From NCBI RefSeq assembly GCF_030867145.1, contig NC_134418.1:57697682-57761681 (forward strand): a DNA stretch of 64,000 nt. The letters run 5' to 3'. Positions 12,141-23,060 of this stretch are shown here, piece by piece. Each line of letters opens with the position of its first letter. Position 1 is the stretch's first letter. The position numbers were made by a program, and so were the translations under genes. Under the pieces are notes generated by a model. It was not told where the DNA came from. It searched no databases and saw only the letters and a program-made list of their open reading frames with translations. Source of the stretch: Opisthocomus hoazin (Eukaryota; Chordata; Aves; Opisthocomiformes; Opisthocomidae).

Positions 12141-12313
12141 CTGCGGCGGCTGCCGTGAGGATGCAGGAGGAGCGGCTGCCCGGCCAGGCACCGACCGCGG
12201 GAATGCGCCCGGAGCAGGAGGAGGAGGAGGAGGATTAAGCGGACCCCCGCACCCCCGCCCCGTCCCTCTCCCCTCCTCCCCGTCCCCTCACCCCCCCCAC
12301 CCCCGCAGCCACC
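12141..12313 (+). other. CXXC4: 5' UTR portion of CXXC4 exon 2
   Basis: The stretch begins after the AG at 12139-12140 and runs to the Kozak sequence GCCACC in front of the start codon. It is GC-rich, with a GAGGAG repeat inside the uORF followed by a C-rich run (12240-12305), which is likely to be structured or bound by poly(C)-binding proteins. Confidence 0.5.
12161..12238 (+). CDS. Upstream ORF (25 codons) in CXXC4 5' UTR
   Basis: If the acceptor at 12140 is used, the first ATG of this exon is at 12161, in a fair initiation context (A at -3, C at +4). It opens a 25-residue frame that ends in a Glu-rich tail (six acidic residues) before TAA at 12236-12238, 75 nt ahead of the main ATG. A second in-frame ATG lies at 12203. 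The main ATG is in a different, stronger context, so the uORF would be expected to dampen CXXC4 translation by forcing leaky scanning or reinitiation. Peptide function is not implied. Confidence 0.4.
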   Translation: MQEERLPGQAPTAGMRPEQEEEEED

Positions 12314-13393
12314 ATGAACACCAACGTGTGCGTGGAGAGCGGCCCCAACCCCGAGGCGCCGGGGCTGCCCAAGGACAGCCACCTGCCCGAGGGGGCCCTC
12401 AACAGCCTTGTGGATTACAACTCGGAGATGGAGAGGTACCGCTCCTTCGCCACCTTCTACAAGACCAACGGCGGCGCCTTCCCGCAGGCGGCCAAGATCG
12501 CCCGCATTACCACCCCCATCTTCCCCAGCGCCGCCGCCGCCGCCGCCGCCCGCATCGGCATGTCCCCCTGGAACTGCGACTCGGCCACGGCCGCCGCCGC
12601 CACCGCCATGCTCTGGGGCAGCGGCGGCGGCGGCGGCGGCGCGGCGGGCGGCGCGAGGAAGCCCTCCTCCGCCGCCTCCGCCTCCGCGGCCGCCGCCGCC
12701 GCCGCCTCCTCGCTGCACGCCGGCAGGGGCGGCATGCACCACCGGAGCGACTCGCAGCGGCTGGGCAAGCCCGGCTGCCCGCCGGCCGAGCAGCCCGCCC
12801 TGCCCATGGCGAACGGCAACTTCCTCTCCACCCTCTCCCCCGAGCACTGTCGGCCGCTGGCCGGCGAGTGCATGAACAAGCTCAAGTGCGGCGCCGCCGA
12901 AGCCGACATCATGAACCTCCCCGAGCGCGTCGGCACCTTCTCGGCCATCCCGGCGCTGGGCGGCCTCTCCCTGCCCCCCGGGGTCATCGTCATGACGGCC
13001 CTGCACTCCCCCGCCGCGGCCTCGGCCGCCGTCACAGACAGCGCCTTCCAGATCGCCAACCTGGCGGACTGCCCGCAGAGCCACGCCTCGGCCTCGCCCG
13101 CCTCCGCCCTGGGCGCCGCCGCCGCCGCCGGCGCGGGGGGCGGCGGAGGAGGAGGAGGCGGCGGCGGCGGAGGAGGCGGAGGGGGGGCCGGCGGCGGAGG
13201 CGGCGGCGGGGCCGGGGCCGGGGCGGGCAACCCCGCCAAGAAGAAGCGGAAACGCTGCGGGGTGTGCGTGCCCTGCAAGCGGCTCATCAACTGTGGAGTC
13301 TGCAGCAGTTGCAGGAACCGCAAAACGGGACACCAGATCTGCAAATTTAGGAAATGTGAAGAGCTTAAGAAAAAACCGGGCACTTCGCTAGAG
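12314..13393 (+). CDS. CXXC4: CXXC4 (IDAX), main coding exon, residues 1-360
   Basis: Encodes the Wnt antagonist CXXC4, which binds the Dishevelled PDZ domain and unmethylated CpG DNA and is reported to lower TET2 protein. The start is ATG 12314 in a perfect Kozak context (GCCACCATGA), giving the long form. The classic short form would start at Met141 (12734, [10 protein letters not shown]). Conserved blocks include a [11 protein letters not shown] region near residue 35, Ala7 at 73-79 and the [20 protein letters not shown] stretch after Met141. A basic KKKRKR nuclear-localisation signal is at 309-314. The CXXC zinc finger has cysteines 315, 318, 321, 327, 330, 333, 343 and 348. The KTGHQI at 337-342 is the KTXXXI Dishevelled-binding motif. 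Gly17 (275-291) and Gly7 (293-299) precede the finger. The exon ends in phase 0 after Glu360, where GAG|GTCAGAG is the donor. With the last exon the protein is 374 residues. No frameshift or lost cysteine. Confidence 0.95.
13136..13210 (+). repeat. Poly-glycine GGN repeat in CXXC4
   Basis: Seventeen Gly codons, one Ala, then seven Gly codons, coded by mixed GGC/GGA/GGG. The tract lies just before the nuclear signal and zinc finger. The coding strand has many runs of two to seven guanines with short spacers, so it is a strong candidate for G-quadruplex formation and for length variation by slippage. The mixed codons suggest it is older than a simple trinucleotide expansion. Confidence 0.9.
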
Positions 13394-13525
13394 GTCAGAG
13401 GAGATGATTTCTTTTTCCCCAGCCTCCCGCCGTCCCTCCTCAACCCCCTGCCCCCCCCCCTCCAGTGCTTCTTGTCTAGCTTCAAGATGCAGCACCCCTT
13501 CTCCGAGGCCTCCTTCAGGCTCTGA
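13394..13525 (+). other. CXXC4: Possible alternative CXXC4 C-terminus by intron retention or mini-intron
   Basis: The coding frame stays open for 43 codons past the donor and stops at TGA 13523-13525. Within it, a C-rich polypyrimidine tract ends in CTCCAG (AG at 13464-13465), a good acceptor exactly in phase with the donor at 13394. Two alternative ends are therefore possible: retention adds 43 residues, or splicing of a 72-nt mini-intron adds 19 residues ending SEASFRL. Either would replace the FRWFF tail. This may be chance openness in CpG-rich DNA. Confidence 0.25.
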
Positions 13526-16500
13526 GGCGGGGACCCCCGCCCGCCCGCCTCTCCGCCCCGCAGGGAAGCCGGGGAGGGAGGGGGGGAACGGGGGAGGGAA
13601 GGAGGGAGGGAGGGCGAGAGCCGCCCCCCCGCCGCGGGCCGCGGCGCCCGGCCTGTCAGACCCGGGGGGCGCCGCCCGCCGCCCCCCCCCCCCCCCCGCC
13701 GGCTACTGGCCGTTACCGGACGCCGCTCGCCTGGTTCACCTGCCGTGCCATTCCCATAGGGCTGCTGGCTGCCTCTCGGGTTATGCTGCTTTTTTTTTCC
13801 CCCTTTTTTTCTTTCGTGGCGATCGCGGCGGTTTGTGGGGACGGGGAGGTGGGAAAGGGAAAGTTTTAGCTGAACGCCCGGCTCCCGCCGCCCATCGGAA
13901 GTTCAGGGGAAAGTGACGGCGAGTTCATCCCCAGGGTGACTGGTAGCTGCTTGCCCGAGACCGACAGACAGACGGCTGGCCGTAGAGCCCGGTCGTCAGT
14001 GAAATGGGCCCAACTAGCCTCTAACGCAGTATCTTTTATGAAATAACCCGCTCGCAGTGTACAAAACACAGTGGAAGAATAGCACAGGTAGGACTGAGCC
14101 GACTTCCGACTGAACTGCACGCACGGCTATTTTTACATCGTGTCCTGGGAGCTGACAGTGTTTCCCAAAGCTGTAACGGCAGGTTGGCAGGTTTGCTAGG
14201 CGTACGAGAGACAGGCACCACTGTGTCGCAGACTTTTTGGTTCATGTGTTGGGGACGATGGGCAGTGGGAACCAAAAGGCACAACCGGGAGGAAAACGGC
14301 AATCGGTTGATACCCTTAGGCAAAGGAAACAAGCGAGAGGAAAGACCAGTAATCGTACTTAATCCCTTGTCATTATTAAAATTACAGTGTTGCTGGTTAG
14401 GCGCACATACCGGGTGCGTCTGACGGTGTCGCGGATGATGGATGCAGTAGAGAGGAGCAGAGTGTGTGCTGGGTGGCATCAAGATTTGTAGTCACAGAAA
14501 TTAGCAACTAAGTGAGAAATTGCAACTTCCCTCTGTCTGTGTGTGTGCAGAGAGCGGTTTATTCCCTAACTCATTGCTTGCGGGAGTTCTCCCCAAGAAG
14601 GGGTGGGATGAGGGCTTCCGGGGAAAAAGCAACACCAAGAGCCCATTAATTTGGTCTGCGTTAAATAAATGGAGATAATAGTGTTGGTATTGATACTGCC
14701 ATGGGACAAAAGCAATGTTTTGGGGTTTCACTGACGTTTGGCTGATACCATTAACTCTTTCCTAACCAGCCTCATCAAACCAACTAATTAATTCCTCCTC
14801 ACGAGAGCAAACTGTCCGTGCTGAAAGTTTGATTTGTAGCTCTGCATCCTCTTCGCTGCTTTTTGTGAACCTACGGTGACCCAGCACCACTAACTCAAAA
14901 ACCAGGATGGAATTCCCAGGTGCTAGAAACTGGATTGGGTTTTCAGCTCTTGTTTTTCTCAACAATATGCCTTCGTTGGTTTCGTAGCAAGTTTGCAAAG
15001 AAGACACCCTAGTGCCCCGGTCTGTTAATGATGGATTATAATGCTGAGTACAGCCTAAAAGAGGCTTCTCTGACCCAGAGACGTGGAGAATCCCCCCCCC
15101 ACACCACCTAGCACTGGGGGTGCCTTTGTGTGCCAGGTTCCCTTGTTAGGCTTGCAAACCGGGACGCTGCTGGGACTTAATGTTTGTGATAAATGTTAGG
15201 TTCTGATGGCTTATTGATTTGTGCAGAAAGTGAGCTATCTCTGGAAGAAATGAATTTGTACGTTATCAGATCTTCCTACGGGTTTGTGTGCATCTCTGAG
15301 CACATTTCCAGAACTTCCTCACTTTTGACAGAGGTGTTTGACAGCCTTAAAAACTGCTCAGGCGTGTTATGAGAATGCTCCCCGTTAAAATTGTTTAACC
15401 CCTGTGACTAGTAAAAACCATGGTTTTATTAGCCACTCGTGTTCTCTCATAACCACCTGCCTTCACTTCTTTTCTTCATTCGCTCTCTCCCCCGCTCGCT
15501 CTCTCCTGTTTGTGCTCCGTCAGATACGTAAACACACAAGCTCCTCTGCTGCTAGACCGTGACTGGAAGGAAACGTGTTTCTCTTTCCAGCTGTGGAGAT
15601 GTCAGCAAGGCATTGCTGCTCTGCAGGTCGTGGCCCGTCGCAAAGTTTTGTCACGGGATGTGGCTAATTTCTTTACAGAAATGTGGTTTGTCAGTAGGAG
15701 AGGAGGAGTGCCCAAACTGAGTAACTGTCTCATATGCTTGTTTTTCTTACGTCTTCTTTGTTTTCTGCTGTGTGTTGTTTTTTTTTTAATTTAAACTAAC
15801 CAATAAAGAGTGACAGCAGGGCTACCTCAAGTAGATGTGCGGCAGCAGTGCTCTGGCTGTGAGGCCACCAGCTGGGTGTCGGAGAGTGACAGGGCCTGCA
15901 CGGGGGGCACTGGGGCAGCAGCGGTGGCTGCGGGTGGGCGAGAGCAGCCCCCCTGCCCAGCGAGCTGCTGGGGCTCCTTTGGCCTGCGCTCTTGGGGCGG
16001 CGAGAGCTCTGCGTGCGTGGGTGATCCCCGTCACCTCGGGAGGCATGGCCCCGAGGGAGCGTGATGAGGACAGAGGGGCTCGCGGCCCGCTGCACCCTTG
16101 TAAGATTTGTGAATTGCGCTCAACAGTGGCTGCCAGTTGTGGAGATGATTCAAGGCAGGGGGTGGAACTGTGTTTAAAAAAGAAATAAACAAAAAACGAG
16201 AATAATAACACTAAACAGTAAACTGGCTGATCCCACGGAAACCGTTTTTCTCTTTTTCCTTTAAATCTCTTCTTCTGCTGGTGCAATGAAGTCATAGGAT
16301 GTAAGTCTCAAGGTTAGTACGCAGAGCTGAAGAACAGATCCACATGAATGCTCTCTGGTCCCTGACCCTTGCATTTTTAATGGAATGCTTCCCCCCCAGT
16401 ATTTTTTTTAAACACTTGAATTATTTTTTTCCTATTTTTCTTGTACTATTTTCACCTTAAAAGTGTCCCAATGCTCTAGTATTTTTCATAGAATGTTATC

Positions 16501-16550
16501 ATTACTAGGAAATTTTATGTACGGTAATAATAAATCTATAAAAATAAGAT

Positions 16551-16558
16551 TGACGTCA
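16551..16558. promoter_or_regulatory. Perfect palindromic CRE (TGACGTCA) in intron 2
   Basis: A full 8-bp CREB/ATF site containing a CpG, embedded in AT-rich, CpG-poor sequence. CpG survival in such a context hints at constraint, but a single site is weak evidence. Confidence 0.35.
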
Positions 16559-18457
16559 CGTTCTACGCTGCCTACTTGTGTATGTATATTCTGTGTTCAT
16601 TCAGATTTACAGTCAGTTTAAAGAGACATAATCTTTATTTACCCATAGAGACTACTTATTTTCCTCTGATTGGTATACGCGTCTGTAACTTCTGCTGCAG
16701 GATATGAAGATTAGGAGCCTGACGTTACTCTGCATCCCCCTCTCTTTGAAGTGAACAGTCCCTCCTCAGCGTACGAATCTCAGTTGCCCCACTCCTTGTT
16801 TTCATTAGCCTGGCAGCAAAGTTGGGCAGAGGGGCTGAGTCACACTGGCAGGGTCTGAAGGGTTTGGCCCAAATGTGAAATATCTGCTGTTTGGACATGC
16901 TGTCATCATAGCCGGTGCACTTGCTTTATTTGTAAAAGCTGCACTAATTGATATGTGCGCTAGTAAAGTAAACGTTTCCGTACCGACCTGAAATAGTAAA
17001 TACCAGCATCCAGATCCGAGGCACCTCGCTGAGCCGCATTTCTAGCCAGCGTGAGGTTGAGATGGCCTTCACCGGGGATAGGGATGTGATGATTGATTTC
17101 AGCAGGAGCAGCGTCTGAGGCTGAAAATCTCAACACCATATGGCATTGCCACGGGGGAGAGAGGCTGTGCTGGCAACCTCCGAACTTGAACTTCGTGTTG
17201 TGGTAGAGCGTGTGAGCACTGCTAAGGGAAGACTGCTGAGCTCTGTGGATAGGGGTCAATTAGTAGGGGCCTCAGAGGAAGCAATTTCCCTGCCGTCTAT
17301 CTAGCTTTAAATTACATGCATAAGTTAAGCGACAGCATGATGGAATTGAGTGTCGTGAGGGGGAACTGAAAAGCTTGATAAGGAGCAGGCAGCTAACACG
17401 ATCCAGGTGGCTAACTGGAAGGTGGAAAGGAAGACCACCTTGTAGCTCACGTTACCGCTCTTCACTGAAACATTGCTATGTGGCGGTTTTTCTCACCTCC
17501 CTGTGGCTGCCTCCCAGCCATCCGTTTGGCCGAGGCTTTCCCTGCGTTAAACACCACGAAAGCTGGCAAAAAAGCAGTCCCCGTCCCCGGGCGTTTACAG
17601 CTGGAGCAAGAACCGCGGTCTGTCCCGAGTACAATTCACGTTGGCTTTTGGCTATAAAGCCCTGAATGCTGTTTTTTACCTCTCTCCTCCTCCTGTGTGC
17701 CCGTTGTGCTCTGCCAGGGTGCTCTTGTTTTTCCGCTCACGGGCCTGAGTCTGCGGGGAGGATGCCTGGTGCTGGAACTGGCTGCTGGCACTGCACGGGA
17801 GCCCTCACCGCGTGACAGTGGCACACTGGCTTGGCGCTTCCAGCACGACGCACGATCCTGCCGTGACCGAGTTGGCAGGGTGCAGGGAGGCAAGATGCAG
17901 GGCAACATTTGGCCTCTGTTGAGCATTTTGCAAAGGTTTTTGTCACTGTCATCCAGATTTTATGTCTGGGATAAACATATGTTCGGCGACGAGTTTTCCT
18001 TTTGACCTCTGGAGGTTCTTGGGGACAACACAAGGCCTCCTGCTGCCACCTCCGGCAGAGACCAGCACAGCCGCTGGCGTCTTTGCTCGCTGGCACCTGA
18101 TCTCTGCTGCTTGGAAGTCTTGCAGAAGCTGTTTGACCTTCTGTGTTAGGATCACATCTTGCAAGGCGGGAGTGTGTTGCGGCTGGTGGGAGACGTGGCC
18201 TCAAGGAAGGTGCTGAGATCCCAGCGGAGTCGAGCTTTTGGTTTCCTTACAGTTCTGGCAAATTACTGAGCGCAAGGGATAGCCTATGAAATGGAGCTGG
18301 ATGTCGTCTGTTCTACTGTTTCATATGTTGTTGTTACCCTTTCCTCCAGTGATACAAAGCAAACAAAGTGCCCAAACTCCATGACATTAGCATTCCACTT
18401 ACAATGTATGTTATATAAACTGCTGTTTGATATAGTGTAGTTTGTAAAAGGGGGGGC

Positions 18458-18479
18458 AAAAAAAAAATTTTTTTTTTTT
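18458..18479. repeat. A10T12 tract
   Basis: A run of about ten A followed directly by about twelve T, preceded by G7C. It is self-complementary and can extrude as a hairpin or exclude nucleosomes. Confidence 0.9.
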
Positions 18480-21400
18480 CCCTCCCACATGAAGTTTCTC
18501 CTGCTTAAGGAAATCTTAGTGGTGGGTTCTGGTACTGAACTGAACAGAATTTCAAGGAATTCAGCAAAATTGTAGGCCAGTCAAGGGCTTAACAGCCTCT
18601 TTCATACAAACATTGCTTTCTGCTTGCATTGGAAAATGCGTGCTTTAAACTGTTGAACTATGATTGTTTGCCAGTGAAATTGTCCGTATGGAAAGAGAGG
18701 TTAACTGGTTGTGGCGGTTCTGCGTTTTGATTGCACTCAATAGTTGTTGTTTGCACATTTTTCTAAGTACTAATATAGGTTATACAGCTGGGGCATCAGG
18801 ATTCTGTGGCAGACTTTGGACTTCAGTGTCGTGACTGATTGGTTAGTCTATTTTTTGAAGTTGACATAATGAAATCTCTGTGTATTGTTTGTGCTGAACA
18901 AGTTGCATGTGTCGTGAGAAAGATGATGAATGAAGCCCGTATTTTTTCTAGAGCAGTAATTAACATAATAAGTACTTTTTTTCTTTTTTTTTTTTTCCAA
19001 AATTATCTAAGTCCCTTTCAAATAAGTATTTCAGGTAGATGTGCATAGAACCATTATGACTTGGACTCCTATGCTAGCTACAGCACTTTTGGAAAATCTT
19101 ACCAATTCTGTGTTTCTACAAAATGTTGTGTGTTAGACGCATCATGCCTTATTCTTATAGGGACACTCATTTAAGCTGGTAGATATGTGAAGATCATGTT
19201 ATATACCCCCCTTTCAGGGTGGGTAGCAGTAACAGTTTCAGTTTTTGTCTACCTGTACACGTATGTTCATATTATTGGGGTTTTGGGCCACTTTGCATGC
19301 AATTCTATTTGCTAGGTGTACGCCTAGTGCTTTTACTGAAGTCAGGGAAGACCTTGCTCACTTGGAGAATGAATTAGGATGTCAGAAAGCGGTCCCTTTT
19401 AAAGAGCAACATCTTGGTACTGTGTTTTTTGTTTTAAAAGAAATATGCTCTAGAGAGTTAAACAAAAGATAGATATTAATTTCTGTATGCTGTGTCATGC
19501 ATTTGATGCATAGCAATGGCTGAGAACAGGTCTTTTCCAAATATCCTAAAAGTCTGTATCTGTGAAAAGAAAACTAGTAGTCTTCCGACACTTAACATGC
19601 ATGTATTTTAAGGGTTAGGCTTGGTGAAATATTTCTAAGCAGGCAAACCTACAATGTACGCCTTAAAGTCTCATCAAATACAGCAGAATTCTTTTGATAG
19701 CTGGTTGCAATGGGGAAGCGGCTGTGGGTGTGTAGGGAAAGGCTTTAAGATGAGCTTTTCAGATGTACTCAGGAGAGTTAGGAGCAATAAGAAAGTAACT
19801 CGCATCACAGTAAGGAAGTCGCTGGGACTTGGCCTGTGTTGCTAGCAACTCCTGGGTCACTGACTAGGTGCTTAAAACTTGCCAGCGGCTACCATGCCTC
19901 CTGAGGAGTACCAATATCCGAAGAAAGCGGTTCTCTGCTTCTGTGGTGTCTGTATTTTTGATAGCTTATCTACTTTGAGTGATCATACTGAACCACAATG
20001 TCTTGAAACATGCGGTTTTGTTTGACACTTTTTTGCTGTTTGGGAGCCCAGCCTGCTGTGTCTGTCTTCTCTCTTCTTTTGGGTACCTTTATTGTTTTCC
20101 ACAGTCATATCTTGTTCAGTCACGTGCAAACACCTGTCCTGAAATTGAATTACTCTGCAGCATAATCTAAAGTCATCCCCCATTTCAGCATCCTGTGCTT
20201 TCTCTTGTGTGTTGAGTTATGTTGCACCATACTTTAGATGCGACAGCCTTTTAATAATGTTGAAGCCTTAGCTCTGCAGGGGCTAAAAAGATCCCAGCAG
20301 GCTTGTTAACTTCTACTCTCAGACATTATGGGAAATATTTTCTCCTCCCCAGAACTCCTAGGCATCCTCTTAATTAAGACTATAAAAATCCATAGCCATA
20401 GCACGAAGCCTGATGCTTTTTTTTTTTTTTTGCAGTTTTCCAGAGTTTCTCTGTTGCTTCCTGTTTAACCAGACACTCCAGCGCCAAGTGAGATATGGGA
20501 ATGTAAATGGAATAAAGGCAGCCTGGGTCATGCCAGATACTACATTCTTGGTGGGAAGCAAACTCATCACATGCCTTTTCCTTACTCACTGCAGTTTTGG
20601 TTTTTTCCCCCTGCTCTACTCGGCATCTTCCTTTATCTCAGTCTCTGAAGAGTTGGACATTTTACAACTTTGCACCTCTCCTGTCTCAGGACCGTATTCC
20701 TTTCAGTTCCAGACTGCTGTGGCCCTGGTCTCTGTTGTGCTGCTATATAGGATCACCACTAGCTGGTATCAAACTTAATTTGACGAGGAGTTATTTGTAC
20801 AGAGATGAGAGAGATTATTCAGTGGTTTAGGAAGTTGAGAAGCAGTATTAGAATTTGAGGTGGAGGGAGGAACTTAAACACCAGAAAATGATGGGAAATC
20901 CTAAGGAGTTCGGGATGGATATCACTTAAGATGAGGACAGAGGAGGAGGAAAGAAGAGCTGCAGAGTGCTCAAACAGAGAGGGATGCAAAAGTGGTTGAG
21001 GGCTGGTTATAACACGCAAAGCCTAGGTGGGGGGGGGGGGCCTGCTCCTTCCTAGCGGTGACTCGGTTAGCTTGGGGCAGACTGACCGAGCACTGGAGGT
21101 GACCTGCTGACGTGAAGGGTGCAATGGTAGTGTTGAAAATGCAGTGAGGTCTTGCTTGGTGAGAAGAGCACGGAATATGTCTGCTGCTATGAGCAGGAGG
21201 TTTGCCATTAGTGATTCAAGTGAGGTAGTTGAAGAGCTCACCAGTAACCGTCTTCCAAGCGCATCTCCAGGTGAAGCCATACAGCAGAAGGGGACCTTGG
21301 TGAGGGTGAGCAGGGCTTTCCACGTGCCCTTGTTGATGGCGAAATCCAATTTCTTTAATTAATTTTTTTAATTGAGTAGAATTTATGGAGAGAATCTGGG

Positions 21401-23018
21401 TACTGGGGTGAGCATGTGGTATGGGAGGAGTCATATGATCTGAACAAGTTGCTCAAGAGGTAAGGAAATGATAAAGGCATACATACAGGCAAGCTGATAA
21501 ATGTGAAAGAGGGAGGGGATGCTTGCAAATGAAAGGCTGAAAATAATGATTTGTTGCACAAGGACTGCTTGGGCTTAGAGGTTTCTTCTTTGATGGTGTG
21601 TACCGTGTGTTCTAGGGAAGCTGGAGCACGCTGACAGCGTGTCAGTCTGCACTATGTTAACACAAAGAATTTGCTCCATTGTCACAAAAGAAATACCCCA
21701 AAACATCTGTGGTTCAGTAACGTCGATCCATCTGCACATCCTAACTGCTGGGTGAGGATGCAGAGATGGCGCAGCGACCTTGGCGGTTACAGGCTTGGAA
21801 GAGAGCTGAGGAGCTCTGGCTGTCTTGTGTAGAAGGTACAAGGAGGGCAGAGCATGATTATTGTGGTGCAGTTAAAGAGGTCAGAAATGGAAAAGGAGAG
21901 GCAGGGAGTAGATGTTCAATATGCAATCTCCAAAGTGAGTGGTATCAGTCAAACAAAGGCTATTGTTTTTAGAGCGGGCAAAAGAAGAGAAATTATATTT
22001 GAAGGGGTCATGAGTTTGAATAGTGAGCCACCAGGGACTGGATGGGAGAGGACTCAGTGACACAAGCTCAGTAATGATGTAAAACCTGTTCCCTCTAAAT
22101 CACCAGTTCATCTGAGCTCTGGGAGGCGGGAATCACAGTTGGCTGGTTGCTTGGAAGCTGATGTGAATAAATTGGAGGTCAAAGTCCAGTGGAGGTGACA
22201 GTGTCATGAAAGTAATCACTGAGATGGGTCTTAATTGTCGTCCTTGAAAATTTCAGAAGACATACCTGGGAACGAATGGGGTTCAGAGCCATTTACAATC
22301 TTTTAATGTTTTCCCCTTCAGTCGGGAATTATGTTGACCTGCTGTATAAGAGTTTGCGTTGCTGCTCCTCTCCCTGCGTCCAGTCAGTGCTCACCAGCTG
22401 CGAGAGAGCCAGGCTGGCACCTGTGATGAGTCTTAGGCATTGGCTGAAAATACTACCTCAGCCCATGTCTGACCGAGTCTGCATTTGAGTGAATTCATTT
22501 TTTCTTCTTCTTTTCTCTTTTTTTTTTTTGCAAGTTTTGCATAAAAAGAAACAAGCAAGCAGAGGCAAAGCATTTAATGGATATATTTTTCACTGGCTCT
22601 TTTATCAACAGCGTATGAAAAATCCCAAAGGACAGAAGCAGTTAGCTAAGCAATGAGGCATCATAGCCGATTTTAGGTTCCATGCAGGAGAAAAAGATGC
22701 TGAAGGCCCAGCAGCTCTAGGGGAATGAGATTTAAATTTAGGTTTGGTACTGAGAAACATGCCTCCCCTCTGCTTGGACACCCGTCCACCAGAGATTACT
22801 GTACCCCAGAGCAGCCATTTGGAGGATGATAGAGATGTCAGGCTGTGAGTGCAAAGACTTGTACTGCTGGATGATGAACCAGCAGGGATTTCTCATTAAT
22901 GGAATGAATGTTAACAAGAATAATTCTGTTTTGTGAGCTTGTGTGTGTGGGAAGGATAAATGATAGGGACTGATGGATGGTCTTCACAGGGATTTGATTA
23001 GGGAGAAGGTGAATGGCA

Positions 23019-23060
23019 GTGTGTGTGTGTGAAAGAGAGAGAGAGGGGGGGAGGGAGGGG
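23019..23060. repeat. GT/GA compound microsatellite
   Basis: (GT)6 followed by (GA)7-8 and a G-rich tail (GGGGGGGAGGGAGGGG). The purine strand is long enough for triplex or quadruplex formation. Confidence 0.9.

Larger units (their letters stand above)
11390..13770. other. CXXC4: Second CpG island spanning the main coding exon
   Basis: CpG density is very high across late intron 1, the whole main exon and the start of intron 2. It is interrupted by a T24 run near 11660 and C homopolymers near 11711 and 13682-13697. Together with the 8.9-9.8 kb island it marks the developmental-gene character of the locus. Within the coding part much of the CpG content comes from GCC, GGC and CGC codons for Ala, Gly and Arg. 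Confidence 0.7.

Noticed and set aside
11935..13350. 471-codon plus-strand frame overlapping CXXC4 in another frame
   Set aside because: Extremely Arg/Pro/Gly-rich low complexity arising from GCC/GGC codons of CXXC4 read out of frame; no domain, and it crosses a predicted intron end.
12137..13485. Minus-strand frames of 398 and 342 codons opposite CXXC4
   Set aside because: Shadows of the GC-rich coding exon; repeats of Ala/Gly/Pro only, with no start context or domain.
13394..13525. Annotating CXXC4 as a single-exon 403-residue protein
   Set aside because: The known C-terminus RTPVPSAEAFRWFF is found at 30794 with matching phase and splice sites, so the run to 13525 is intronic or at most a minor isoform.
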